Shown here: one piece after another, positions 1 to 8,606 of the stretch
Numbering within the stretch: position 1 is the first letter of the stretch
How the letters are laid out: each line of letters starts with the position of its first letter
DNA from: an uncultured Collinsella sp.
Lineage (GTDB): Bacteria > Actinomycetota > Coriobacteriia > Coriobacteriales > Coriobacteriaceae
Assembly (NCBI GenBank): GCA_902494585.1
Contig: CABUUD010000003.1
Span: 1-58,612 of the forward strand
Direction of reading: 5' to 3'
DNA: 58,612 bases
The notes under the pieces: model-generated
Seen by the model: the letters and a program-made list of their open reading frames with translations, nothing else
Told to the model about the DNA's origin: nothing
The model's database searches: none
Made by a program: the position numbers and the translations under genes

Positions 1-29
1 CAACATCGATCGCGAGTTCCGCACGCAAA

Positions 30-52
30 GGAGGCCACTTAATTTGGCCTCC
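30..52 (-). terminator. terminator downstream of pcrA
   Basis: An 8-bp stem (GGAGGCCA / TGGCCTCC) with a 7-nt loop lies about 65 bases beyond the pcrA stop. Read on the minus strand it is followed by a short T run (TTTGCG), so it is a plausible but weak intrinsic terminator. Confidence 0.55.
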
Positions 53-115
53 GGCTTGCGCAGGACTGTCCGAGCAGGCGATGTTGCCCCATACGCCCGC
101 CCAGGTCCGCCGGGA

Positions 116-3016
116 TTACGACAGTTTAACGATCGGTGCAAAGCCCTTCATCAGCTTTTTGGTCTGGCCGGTCTTTTCGAATTGAACCTCGATCATGTCT
201 CCGACAACCGAGATGACAGTACCCGTGCCAAAGGTCTTGTGACTCACAGTATCGCCCGCGGCAAAGTCCTGCGATGCGCTGGCGCGATCGACCTTGCGCT
301 CCACCGTCGGGGACACCTTGGACGACGGCTTTTTGGCTCGCGGCGCGCCCGAGCCAAAGGTCGAGGCAACACGGCCAGCGTCGGGCGAGACCCCACGATG
401 GCGCTCGGTCCCATAGCTGCTGCCGCCAAAGAAGTCATCAAAGCTCGATCCGCCGCGCGAACCGGAACCGCCGGTCGAGCGCGTATGTGAGCCAAACACC
501 TTGCCGCCATACATGTCCGAGCCCATACCCGAGCCAAACGTGCCGTGACGGTCGCCGCGCTTCTCCCAGCCCGTGCCCTCAAAACCGGCAGAACCGATGC
601 CGCTAAACTCGATGTCCTCAAACGGAATCTCGTTGAGGAAGCGCGAGCGCGGGTTGGCAGAAGTCGAGCCGTAGGTGCGACGCTTGGCCGCATAGGTCAA
701 GAACAGGCGCTTACGGGCGCGCGTGATGGCAACGTAGGCCAGGCGACGCTCCTCCTCGAGCTTGCCCGGGTCATCGCTGCCGCCAAAGTCGTGCACGTGC
801 GGGAAGATGCCCTCCTCCATGCCGGCCACGAACACTGCCGGGAACTCCAGGCCCTTGGCGGAGTGGATGGTCATCATGGTGATGGCATGCGTCTCGCCGG
901 CCAGGGAATCCAAGTCAGAGCGCAGGGCCAGCCACTCCATGAGTGCCGGCAGCGCTTTACAGGTGAGCGGGCCGTAGGTGCGCTCGATCTCGTCGGCATG
1001 TACGACACCCGCCGGCATCTCCGTCGGCGCGGCATACGCGTTGCCCGCGATGGCGGCGGCCAGGGCATCCTGCGGCGAGAGCGCCGGGGCGGCTAGGCTA
1101 TCGAGCGGATTGGAACCTGCAGCATCGCGCGCGCCGACGAGTGCCTCAAACGAGGATGCCGGGGCGGACGGTCCCGGTTTGGGCGCGGGCGCGCTCACCA
1201 CGACGGGCTCGGGCTCGGCGCCGGCAGGCACGTCGGCAACACCGGCTGCGCGCAGCTCTTCTAAGCTCTCGAGCGTGCCCTCGATATCCTCGTGCGTTTC
1301 CTCAAATTCGGCAGCGACGCCCAGAAATTCCTGGATATTCTCGGCACGGCTCTCGGACTCCATGGTGCCCTCGGCGCGAAACGCCTGCAGCAGGCCCGTC
1401 TTATCGACAATCATCTCGACAACGTCCTTGAGCTCGCCGTCCATGCGGCGACCCTCGCGCACCAGCGACACAAAGCTCGACAGGCCATTGCGCACCTTGG
1501 CGCTAAACATGCCGGTTTCGGCACACGCGATCTCGCAAGCCTGGAAGAACGAGCAGCGGTTGTCGCGCGCCAGCTGCTCGATCTTTTGGATCGAGGTGGA
1601 ACCGATGCCGCGGCGCGGTGTGTTGATGACGCGCTTGACGCTCATCTCGTCGGCCGGGTTCACGATCATCTTAAGGTAGGCCATGACGTCGCGGATCTCG
1701 GCACGGTCGAAGAATCGCGTGCCGCCCACGATCTTGTAGGGCACGCCCGCGCGCAGGAACATATCTTCGAGGATACGCGACTGGGCGTTGGTGCGATAGA
1801 ACACGGCGATGTCGTCGTAGCTCGTGCCTTTGGCATGCAGTTTCTCGATCTCGCCGGCAATCCAGCGACCCTCGTCGCGTTCGTCGCTCGCCTGGAAGGC
1901 CTGGATCTTCTCGCCATCGCCCTCGGCCGTAAACAGGCGCTTGTCCTTGCGCTGCGAGTTGTGGCGCACCACGGCGTTGGCGGCGCTCAGGATGTGACCC
2001 GTAGAGCGATAGTTCTGCTCCAGCTTGACGGTCTTGCAGTTTTTAAAGTCCTTCTCAAAGTCCAGGATGTTGGTGATGTCGGCGCCACGCCAGCTGTAAA
2101 TGGACTGGTCATCGTCGCCCACGACCATGAGGTTTTGGTACTTAGCGGCCAGCAGGTTGGCGATTTCGTACTGGACGTGGTTGGTGTCCTGATACTCGTC
2201 GACGCTAATGTAGCGGAAGCGCTCTTGGTACTTATCGAGCACCTCGGGACGGGTGCGCAGCAGCTCGAGCGCGCGCACGAGCAGGTCGTCAAAGTCCATC
2301 GCATTGGCGGCGCGCAGGCGGCGCTCCAGCTCTAGGTAGACCTGCGCGGCCTTTTTGTCGTTGGGGCTATCGGCGCTCTTGAGCATGTCCTCGGGGCCGA
2401 TCATGGCGTTTTTGGCCGAGCTAATCTTGCTGCGGATCATGTTGATGGGGAACTGCTTTTGCTCGATGCCGAGCGCCTGCATAATGTCGCGCACCATGCG
2501 CTTTGAGTCATCGTCATCGTAGATGGTGAACTGGCCGGTGTAGCCCAACAGGTCGGCGTCCTCGCGCAGCATGCGCACGCACATAGCATGGAAGGTGCAC
2601 ACCCACATGCCACGGGTGCCGCTGGGAATGAGTGCCGCCAGACGCTCGCGCATCTCTGCCGCGGCCTTGTTGGTAAACGTAATGGCAAGAACCTGCCAAG
2701 GCTTAACACCCAGGTCGCCGAGCATATGTGCGATGCGGAAGGTCAAGACGCGGGTCTTGCCCGAGCCGGCGCCGGCGAGCACCAGCAACGGGCCCTCGGT
2801 GGACAGGACCGCCTCGCGCTGGGCGGGATTAAGGCTGTCGATGTCGACGAGCGGTTTGGCGGGCTTGGGCGCCGGCGCGGGAGCGTCGTAGATGTCGAGC
2901 GGAACGAGCTCGGGCTCCGGCGCAGCGGGGGCGGTGTATGCATCGAGCGGCACGGGTTCCGGCGCGGGCGGTACGGGTACCGCGGCGTTCTTTTCCCAGG
3001 GCAGGGGCTGGGTCAT
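116..3016 (-). CDS. pcrA: ATP-dependent DNA helicase PcrA/UvrD (SF1A)
   Basis: 3'-5' DNA helicase of nucleotide excision repair and replication-conflict resolution, acting on DNA in the cytoplasm. Visible SF1 motifs in order: Walker A LAGAGSGKTRVL near residue 70, motif II VDEYQDT, motif III GDDDQSIYSWRGAD, motif IV EQNYRST, motif V TIHSAKGLEF and motif VI AYVAITRARKRL. The C-terminus (AGDTVSHKTFGTGTV) is the Tudor-like RNA-polymerase-binding tail typical of PcrA. A Pro/Ala-rich stretch of about 100 residues sits inside the 2B/2A region and makes the protein (966 aa) longer than the usual 720-780 aa. The ATG at 3016 is chosen because GAGGAG lies 7-8 bases upstream; an upstream in-frame start at 3100 lacks such a site. 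It is followed by its own terminator and is probably monocistronic. Confidence 0.95.
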   Translation of the reverse strand: MTQPLPWEKNAAVPVPPAPEPVPLDAYTAPAAPEPELVPLDIYDAPAPAPKPAKPLVDIDSLNPAQREAVLSTEGPLLVLAGAGSGKTRVLTFRIAHMLGDLGVKPWQVLAITFTNKAAAEMRERLAALIPSGTRGMWVCTFHAMCVRMLREDADLLGYTGQFTIYDDDDSKRMVRDIMQALGIEQKQFPINMIRSKISSAKNAMIGPEDMLKSADSPNDKKAAQVYLELERRLRAANAMDFDDLLVRALELLRTRPEVLDKYQERFRYISVDEYQDTNHVQYEIANLLAAKYQNLMVVGDDDQSIYSWRGADITNILDFEKDFKNCKTVKLEQNYRSTGHILSAANAVVRHNSQRKDKRLFTAEGDGEKIQAFQASDERDEGRWIAGEIEKLHAKGTSYDDIAVFYRTNAQSRILEDMFLRAGVPYKIVGGTRFFDRAEIRDVMAYLKMIVNPADEMSVKRVINTPRRGIGSTSIQKIEQLARDNRCSFFQACEIACAETGMFSAKVRNGLSSFVSLVREGRRMDGELKDVVEMIVDKTGLLQAFRAEGTMESESRAENIQEFLGVAAEFEETHEDIEGTLESLEELRAAGVADVPAGAEPEPVVVSAPAPKPGPSAPASSFEALVGARDAAGSNPLDSLAAPALSPQDALAAAIAGNAYAAPTEMPAGVVHADEIERTYGPLTCKALPALMEWLALRSDLDSLAGETHAITMMTIHSAKGLEFPAVFVAGMEEGIFPHVHDFGGSDDPGKLEEERRLAYVAITRARKRLFLTYAAKRRTYGSTSANPRSRFLNEIPFEDIEFSGIGSAGFEGTGWEKRGDRHGTFGSGMGSDMYGGKVFGSHTRSTGGSGSRGGSSFDDFFGGSSYGTERHRGVSPDAGRVASTFGSGAPRAKKPSSKVSPTVERKVDRASASQDFAAGDTVSHKTFGTGTVISVVGDMIEVQFEKTGQTKKLMKGFAPIVKLS

Positions 3017-3202
3017 GGGCGACTCCTCATCTGACGGACGGCGCGCCTGCGGGCGGCGCCATAGTTTGAGCCGTACCAGTATACCGAGCCGCGCGGACAC
3101 CGACGCAAATCACACCACGACTCCGTGCGCCACCGTCAGGCCCGCCCCAGCGGATTTGGTGCATTGGGGGGCCACCGATGTCATGGCAGCAGCGAGCGGC
3201 GG

Positions 3203-3288
3203 CCAGAGCGAACAAATTGGCATGAAAAGGGGGCGGCATAGACCTTTTGGTCATGCCACCCCCTTTGAATGACAAGTTGTCGCTCTGG
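3203..3288. repeat. long imperfect inverted repeat containing the uppP terminator
   Basis: Two arms of about 37 nt (CCAGAGCGA...GGGGGCGGCAT and its near complement) fold into one long hairpin around AGACCTTTTGGTC. The inner 3226-3266 part (AAAGGGGG.GGCAT stem) can serve as intrinsic terminator for uppP. The outer arms are much longer than a terminator needs, which suggests a palindromic repeat element rather than a simple terminator. Confidence 0.6.
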
Positions 3289-3310
3289 TCGCCGCGCAGC
3301 GTCAACCAAG

Positions 3311-4285
3311 TTACAGGCCGAGCATAGGCTCCAGGACAAAGAAGTACGCGAGCACCACGATGCCCAGGATGATGCGGTAGACGCCGAAGCACTTGAAGTC
3401 GTGACGGCGCACGAAGCCCATAAGCCACTTGATGGCAATGAGCGACACCACAAAGGCGACGACGCAGCCCACGCCCAGGATGGCGATTTCGTTGGTGCCG
3501 AACGTGCCGCCCTTAATAAAGTACTTGACCAGCTTGAGCGCACTCGCGCCAAACATGACGGGAATGGCCAGGAAGAACGTAAACTTGGACGCCACCGAAC
3601 GCGTGCAGCCCAAAAGCAGGCCGCCGATGATCGTGGAGCCGGAGCGCGATGTGCCCGGAATCAGCGAAAGCACCTGGAAGCAACCGATACCCAGCGCGGT
3701 CTTCCAGCTCAGATCCTCGAGCGTAGTGATGGAGCCAAAGTCCAAGCTATCGTCATCGTCTGCGGCGGCAGTCGCAGCGGGCGCGGCAAAATGCGCACCG
3801 GCGGGACGTCCGCCCGCCACCACGGCACGCGAACCAAACGAACCGGCAAGAGCAGCCTGGTCGCGCTTGTTCGCGCGCCAGTTCTCGATCACGATAAACA
3901 GCACGCCGTACACAATGAGCGCCAACGCCACGACGGGAGCATTGTAGAAATGCTCCTCCATCCAGTCGTTAAGCGGCAGACCGATCGCCGCGGCGGGAAT
4001 GCAGCCGAGCACAATCTTGCCCCATAGCACCCAGGTGTCGCGACGGCCCTCCTTGCCCTTGCTGGGAGAAAACGGGTTGAGGTCGTAGAAGAACAAAACG
4101 CAGACGGCCAAAATGGCGCCAAGCTGAATCACGACCAGGAACATATTCCAGAACGTCTCGCTCACGTTCATCTTGACGAACTCGTCCACCAAGATCATGT
4201 GACCGGTCGACGAAACAGGCAGCCATTCGGTGATGCCCTCGACCAGGCCCATGAAGGCAGATTTTAGAAGCTCAATGATATCCAA
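3311..4285 (-). CDS. uppP: undecaprenyl-diphosphatase UppP (BacA)
   Basis: Integral membrane enzyme that dephosphorylates undecaprenyl pyrophosphate and so recycles the lipid carrier for peptidoglycan; overproduction gives bacitracin resistance. The N-terminal GLVEGITEWLPVSSTGHMIL is the family signature with the catalytic Glu, and GTSRSGSTIIGGLLLG is the second signature (PGTSRSG). The TTG at 4285 is taken as start because GAGGGGG lies about 5 bases upstream and the protein then begins DIIELLKSAFMG as in the family; the longer upstream frame is not homologous. At 324 aa it is longer than the usual 265-280 aa: about 50 residues rich in Ala and Asp (ending DDDDSLDFGSITTLEDLSW) are inserted in a loop between membrane segments. 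Confidence 0.95.
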   Translation of the reverse strand: MDIIELLKSAFMGLVEGITEWLPVSSTGHMILVDEFVKMNVSETFWNMFLVVIQLGAILAVCVLFFYDLNPFSPSKGKEGRRDTWVLWGKIVLGCIPAAAIGLPLNDWMEEHFYNAPVVALALIVYGVLFIVIENWRANKRDQAALAGSFGSRAVVAGGRPAGAHFAAPAATAAADDDDSLDFGSITTLEDLSWKTALGIGCFQVLSLIPGTSRSGSTIIGGLLLGCTRSVASKFTFFLAIPVMFGASALKLVKYFIKGGTFGTNEIAILGVGCVVAFVVSLIAIKWLMGFVRRHDFKCFGVYRIILGIVVLAYFFVLEPMLGL

Positions 4286-4532
4286 AGGGACCCCCTCGTT
4301 AGACACCCGCCGATATTGTTCTGCGGACGGTGCGGGCGATGTCCCATTATCAACCGTTGGCGGCGCGCCTGCGCCTACCCTTACCAAAAAACTCGCCCGT
4401 TCACAGAATTGCGAGCGGTCAAACCCAAATCCTTGGGTATAACTGCAACAAGATAAAGTGTCCGGCGGCCACGCATCCGCGCCCGCCCGACGCACGAGCC
4501 CCGCGCCCGTGCGATAGACCAAGGAGGAAACC

Positions 4533-4973
4533 ATGAACGAGGGCTACACCAAGGTATTTGTTTCACTCGACGGTACTGAGCAGCAGGATTTTGTGCTCGC
4601 ACGCGCCATCAAGGTCGCCGCGAACAACGGCGCCAAGCTGATTATCGGCCACGTTATCGATTCCACGGCACTCGAGAGCGCTGGTTCCTATCCGGTCGAT
4701 CTGGTCAACGGACTGGAGGAGGCATTTAAGAACTCCATCGCCAAGCAGCTCGAAGAGGCCAAGGCCAATCCCGATATTCCCGAGGTCGAGGTCATGATTC
4801 GCGCCGGCCGTATTCGCGAGACGCTCAAAGACGAGATGCTCGACGTGGTGAAGCCCGACCTGGTGCTCTGCGGCGCACGCGGCCTGTCCTCGATCAAGTA
4901 TGCGCTCCTGGGTTCGATTTCGACGTTCCTGCTGCGCAATACGGACTGCGACATCTTGGTCGTGAAGTAGCAA
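4533..4973 (+). CDS. universal stress protein, UspA family
   Basis: Small cytoplasmic ATP-binding Usp-domain protein (145 aa, a complete single domain). The start KVFVSLDGTEQQDFVLARA matches the family beta1-alpha1 region, and the C-terminal GARGLSSIKYALLGS is the G-x2-G-x9-G(S/T) ATP-binding signature, ending in the typical CDILVVK strand. AGGAGG stands 6 bases before the ATG. The gene stands alone between the divergent uppP and the convergent hipA. The client or signal cannot be deduced. Confidence 0.93.
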
Positions 4974-5026
4974 ACGTACGCCTAACGCATCGCGGAGCGC
5001 AAGCCCACGTGCCCAAGTCTTCCAAG

Positions 5027-5055
5027 AGCGGGACCACCATTACGGTGGCCCCGCT
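5027..5055. terminator. terminator between uspA-family gene and hipA
   Basis: A 12-bp stem with one mismatch (AGCGGG.CCACC / GGTGG.CCCGCT) with a 5-nt loop, followed on the plus strand by TTGCTTT. It sits between convergent genes: it clearly serves the stress-protein gene, and may also stop hipBA transcription. Confidence 0.8.
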
Positions 5056-5060
5056 TTGCT

Positions 5061-6350
5061 TTAGGCTGAGAATTGCTCCAGAACCCTCATTCTCTCAACG
5101 GAATCCGTCTGAATTTTCAGAGCGACCCGACCCAAATCTCCGGTTGCAGAGGCAAGTTCTGCAAGCTGGGCAGACACCTCTTCAGCCACTTCCGCCGCGA
5201 TGTTCTTGATCATCTTGAGTGGCAGATGCAAATCTTGAGACATGAATTCGAAATCTTCAGGAGTCACCCCATCGATCACCCGGTGATCCCCAATATCAAT
5301 CCCAAGATTATGGTCGTATCCCATTATCGTCGTGCAAACAATATCGTATGCAGGGGCCAACCTCTTTTCCCGCCAACTCGGACTATAAAGAAACGAATGG
5401 TTCTTGAGATGCGAGTCGCAATTCCCCAACGCATAATCGACCATTACCTGACGAGCGAACATTTGAGTATCAGCAATTACGTTAGACGATTGCTCTCTTA
5501 TCAATCGGCCGCAAAGAGCCATATAGCAGCTATCGGGACGTGTCTCGTATTTCATATACGAAGGCCAGCCAACCGCTTGGCAAAAATCCTCCTGATGCAG
5601 CCTCAGAGGCACATCGAATCCGCTCATCGACGGCGGCTCATTGCTCCAGATTCTGTCATAACGCTCGGAAAAGAACGCACCAGGAATCGTATCCGAAGCT
5701 TCTGAACGGGCAATTTCAAGCCCAGCAGCAGACGCTGCCGTCATGCAAATTAATTCGTTGAACGGCAAATCCGGATGTTTAGTTGAAGCAATCTTGACTA
5801 TGTGAGTCGAGGGGGCAGAGCCGAGCGGCAGCATCCAATCCCCCGACCCGGCCTTTTTTGCATCTTTACCGCGCGGTAAAAACCAACCGGTTTTAGACTG
5901 AGCGCCCGCCAACGACAGCCTCGAATCCTGCATATCATTTGCAATCTCAAACACTTCCGCCTTAGAAAGTGCCTCAAAATCCTCGTCTTGCAGAGGACGA
6001 TAGCCCGGATCGTAGCTCGATTTCTCATCGCCGAGAAACCTCAAGGCACCAACGCACTCATCGCCCAAACGCTCGAGCATCGATAAATAGTCTGACTGGG
6101 GGATTTGAAAACGCATCGACAGCTCATGCCGAACCGGGCCCTCGGGAAGCATGCCCGAAAAGAAGGCCGAAAACTCATTGCTGGCATATGGCTCATGTCG
6201 CAAGGGAAGAGAAGCTGAGAGTGCGGCAGCATCGTCGCGTTCAAGATATCCCTCATCATATGCAAACGTCTCGTTTACGGGGTCGGCCCTCTCAAATTCT
6301 CCGACCAGCTCAAACGTTCCCCGATACTCACGATAAACCTTTAATGCCAT
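5061..6350 (-). CDS. hipA: HipA-type serine/threonine kinase toxin
   Basis: Toxin of a type II toxin-antitoxin module; characterised HipA kinases phosphorylate aminoacyl-tRNA synthetases (GltX) and cause growth arrest. Visible features over 429 aa: N-terminal HipA_N region (EFSAFFSGMLPEGPVR near 59-74), SLAGAQSKTGW (146-156, Gly-rich loop), HIVKI lysine (183-187), LHQEDFCQA (251-259), catalytic loop GNCDSHLKN (309-317, Asp312) and LAPAYDIVCTT (331-341, the metal-binding Asp). All catalytic elements are intact. It overlaps hipB by 10 bases, so the two are translationally coupled. Base composition is clearly more AT-rich than the neighbouring housekeeping genes, consistent with acquisition. The target in this organism is unknown. 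Confidence 0.92.
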   Translation of the reverse strand: MALKVYREYRGTFELVGEFERADPVNETFAYDEGYLERDDAAALSASLPLRHEPYASNEFSAFFSGMLPEGPVRHELSMRFQIPQSDYLSMLERLGDECVGALRFLGDEKSSYDPGYRPLQDEDFEALSKAEVFEIANDMQDSRLSLAGAQSKTGWFLPRGKDAKKAGSGDWMLPLGSAPSTHIVKIASTKHPDLPFNELICMTAASAAGLEIARSEASDTIPGAFFSERYDRIWSNEPPSMSGFDVPLRLHQEDFCQAVGWPSYMKYETRPDSCYMALCGRLIREQSSNVIADTQMFARQVMVDYALGNCDSHLKNHSFLYSPSWREKRLAPAYDIVCTTIMGYDHNLGIDIGDHRVIDGVTPEDFEFMSQDLHLPLKMIKNIAAEVAEEVSAQLAELASATGDLGRVALKIQTDSVERMRVLEQFSA

Positions 6351-6586
6351 GAGCCGTCGCCCCTCTCCCTCAGGATCAAATCGACCCCCAAGCTGTTAGC
6401 GATTTGAAGGGTTTGGCGAAGATTGGCACCCGCCTTTCCACGCTCAAGCTCGCTCACAAAGCGCAAACTGCACTGGTTGAAATCAGCCACATCGCGTTGG
6501 GTATAACCGAGCTTCTTCCGGCGCTCACGCAAATATGCACCGAGTTCAGCTGGGTCAAAAATCGTTCGCTCATTCCAGTCTTGCAT
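6341..6586 (-). CDS. hipB: HipB-type XRE family antitoxin
   Basis: 81-residue DNA-binding antitoxin and autorepressor partner of HipA. An XRE-type helix-turn-helix spans LGAYLRERRKKLGYTQRDVA and the recognition helix around CSLRFVSELERGK; the C-terminus ends DLILRERGDGSWH, like HipB proteins whose C-terminal tail ends in a Trp. AGGGG lies 8 bases before the ATG. Two identical-core palindromes directly upstream (6598-6623, 6639-6660) are its likely operators. Confidence 0.9.
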   Translation of the reverse strand: MQDWNERTIFDPAELGAYLRERRKKLGYTQRDVADFNQCSLRFVSELERGKAGANLRQTLQIANSLGVDLILRERGDGSWH

Positions 6587-6597
6587 GCTAATCCCCT

Positions 6598-6660
6598 ATG
6601 ATTATCCCAAACGGGATAATCATAGCACATCATGATGGAATTATCCCGTTTGGGATAATT
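6598..6660 (-). promoter_or_regulatory. hipBA operators O1 and O2
   Basis: Two palindromes with the core TATCCC-N4-GGGATA: O1 at 6598-6623 (11-bp arms around AAAC) and O2 at 6639-6660 (9-bp arms around GTTT), centres 39 bp apart. E. coli HipB binds TATCC-N8-GGATA; here the same half-sites have 6 bases between them. A -10-like TATGAT on the minus strand (6624-6619) overlaps the edge of O1, so HipB binding should block the hipBA promoter. Confidence 0.85.
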
Positions 6661-6702
6661 GTCTTAACGTGAATGACGCTCCGGGACGTTACACCGCGAC
6701 GA

Positions 6703-7746
6703 CTACTCAAAGTATTGGAATTTGTTGGTCGAGAAGGCAAACGTGACGACGAAGCCTTCGCCGGGCTCGGATGCCGCGGTGACATCGATACCCATCTTGG
6801 AGCACAGACGCGCCACCAGGTAGAGGCCAATGCCCGTTGCGCGCTTGGTGGTGCGGCCGTTGTCGCCGGTAAAGCCCTTCTCGAACACGCGCGGCAGGTC
6901 GGCCGCGCTCACGCCGCAGCCGTTGTCCGCGACGGTGAGCTCGATGCGTTCGCTCGCCAGGCCCTCGTCCAGCAACGCGCCCGAAAACACGATCTTTGCG
7001 CCGTCCTCGCGCGCATATTTAATGCTGTTCTGAATGAGCTGGCCCAGAATAAACTCGAGCCACTTCTCGTCGGTAAAGACCTCAAAGTCGAGGTTCTCGC
7101 ACACCGGGGCCACGTGCGCCGCGATGAGCTCGCGCGCGTTGGCCTTAATCGCGCCCGTCACCAAGGTCTTGAGATCCCAGCGGCGAATCAGGTAGTCGCG
7201 CTCCACGACTTCCGAACGCGCGTAGTACAGCGCCTGGTCGATATAGCGCTCCACGCGAGCCAACTCACGGCCCAGGTCATCCACACGCGACAGGTCGTCT
7301 TCGCTGCCATCCAGGTTTTCCAAAATTAGATGAGCCGCCGCCAGGGGCAGCTTGGCCTCGTGAACCCAGCTCTCGATATAGTCGCGATAGTCATCGGTCT
7401 GACGCCGGCCTTCGGCAACCTCGTCGCAGGCAGCTTTGCCCACCCGGCGCAAGACCTCGTATTCGAGCTCGCCCTCGGCATAGGTCGGGCATTGCACCAT
7501 CTCCTGCACCCATGCGGGACTCTCGAGCTCCTCTGCCGCACGCTCCAGCTGACGCAGAAAACAGCGACGGCGAGCGTACTCGATCACGATGCCGAGCATA
7601 CCGAAGATAAAGGACACACCGACCGCCACAACCACAATAGAAACGGGTGCACCGGCGACCGTCAGCACAAAGCAGCTCAGCAGCACGCCGCACGTCCACA
7701 CGGCGACGGGAAGCAGCGCATCTTTAAAGAACTTGCCAAACGACAT
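6703..7746 (-). CDS. sensor histidine kinase, short intramembrane-sensing type
   Basis: 347-aa membrane kinase. Two membrane segments (about residues 10-32 and 36-56) with almost no extracytoplasmic loop, then a linker and kinase core. The H-box YIESWVHEAKLPLAAAHL resembles the WVHxxKxP form of BceS/GraS-type kinases; N-box FILGQLIQNSIKYA, G1 VADNGCGV, F-box FEKGFTG and G2 ATGIGLYL are present. It is encoded 9 bases after its response regulator. BceS-type kinases usually sit beside a BceAB-type ABC transporter that senses cell-wall antibiotics; none is present here, so the signal is open. The next gene (PurH side) is unrelated. Confidence 0.9.
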   Translation of the reverse strand: MSFGKFFKDALLPVAVWTCGVLLSCFVLTVAGAPVSIVVVAVGVSFIFGMLGIVIEYARRRCFLRQLERAAEELESPAWVQEMVQCPTYAEGELEYEVLRRVGKAACDEVAEGRRQTDDYRDYIESWVHEAKLPLAAAHLILENLDGSEDDLSRVDDLGRELARVERYIDQALYYARSEVVERDYLIRRWDLKTLVTGAIKANARELIAAHVAPVCENLDFEVFTDEKWLEFILGQLIQNSIKYAREDGAKIVFSGALLDEGLASERIELTVADNGCGVSAADLPRVFEKGFTGDNGRTTKRATGIGLYLVARLCSKMGIDVTAASEPGEGFVVTFAFSTNKFQYFE

Positions 7747-7755
7747 AGCCGGCCC

Positions 7756-8427
7756 CTAGACCGAATAGCCTTGGCCGCGATGCGTCGTCAAATACCCCTT
7801 GATGCCGATTTTTTCGAGCGTGGTGCGCAGGCGGTTGATGTTGACGGTGAGCGTATTGTCGTCCACGAAGGCGTCGGAGTCCCACAGGTCCTGCATGATA
7901 GCCGAGCGCGAAACGATCTTGCCCGCGCGGCTCAGAAGCAGCGAGAGGATACGCAGTTCGTTTTTGGTGAGCTCGATGCTGGTGCCGGTGGCCGTATTGG
8001 TGACTGCGGAGCGAGCGAGGTCGAGTTCCAGTCCCTTGTGGACGAGCGTGCTGCGCTCGCCTGATGCCGCGGTGCGGCGCAGCAGTGCGTTGATGCGCGC
8101 CACGAGCACGCGCGCGCTGTAGGGCTTGGGAACAAAGTCATCCGCACCGAGCGTCATGGCCATGACCTCGTCGATCTCGGTCGTGCGCGACGTGAGAACG
8201 ATGATGGGGACCTCGGATTCGCGACGGACCTCATGGCAGATGTGCTGGCCGTCTTTGACAGGGAGCGTGAGGTCGAGCAGCACCAGGTCGGGCGCGGCGG
8301 CGAGAATATCGCGCGAGACATGCTCAAACGATTCGCAGGCCTCGATTTCAAACCCAGCGCGGGCAAGGATGTCGACAAGCTCACGACGGATGGGCTCGTC
8401 GTCCTCAACGATATAGACCAGCGCCAT
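7756..8427 (-). CDS. OmpR/PhoB-family response regulator
   Basis: 223-aa transcription factor paired with the downstream kinase. Receiver domain starts LVYIVEDDEPIRREL with the acidic pair, phospho-acceptor Asp in LVLLDLTLPVKDGQ, Thr in PIIVLTSRT and Lys in DDFVPKPYSARVL; a C-terminal winged helix includes ELRILSLLLSRAGKIVSR and DNTLTVNINRLRTTLEKIG. The ATG at 8427 is preferred over the longer frame because the receiver begins right there and GGGGAG lies about 9 bases upstream. The regulon cannot be read from the sequence. Confidence 0.93.
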   Translation of the reverse strand: MALVYIVEDDEPIRRELVDILARAGFEIEACESFEHVSRDILAAAPDLVLLDLTLPVKDGQHICHEVRRESEVPIIVLTSRTTEIDEVMAMTLGADDFVPKPYSARVLVARINALLRRTAASGERSTLVHKGLELDLARSAVTNTATGTSIELTKNELRILSLLLSRAGKIVSRSAIMQDLWDSDAFVDDNTLTVNINRLRTTLEKIGIKGYLTTHRGQGYSV

Positions 8428-8606
8428 GGATTCCGCTCCCCTCTTGGTTGTCTTGCCACCATTATGGCTGCGAAACTGCAGGTGTGTACCGTGCGCGGTG
8501 CCAAGGTGACAGAACTGTTCGCGAGCGGGGGCGTTTTGTCCGCCTCGCACTCGCAGCGGTGGCGGGGAGCAAAATGATTCTTTAATCCCCGTCCCAGAAA
8601 AATCAT

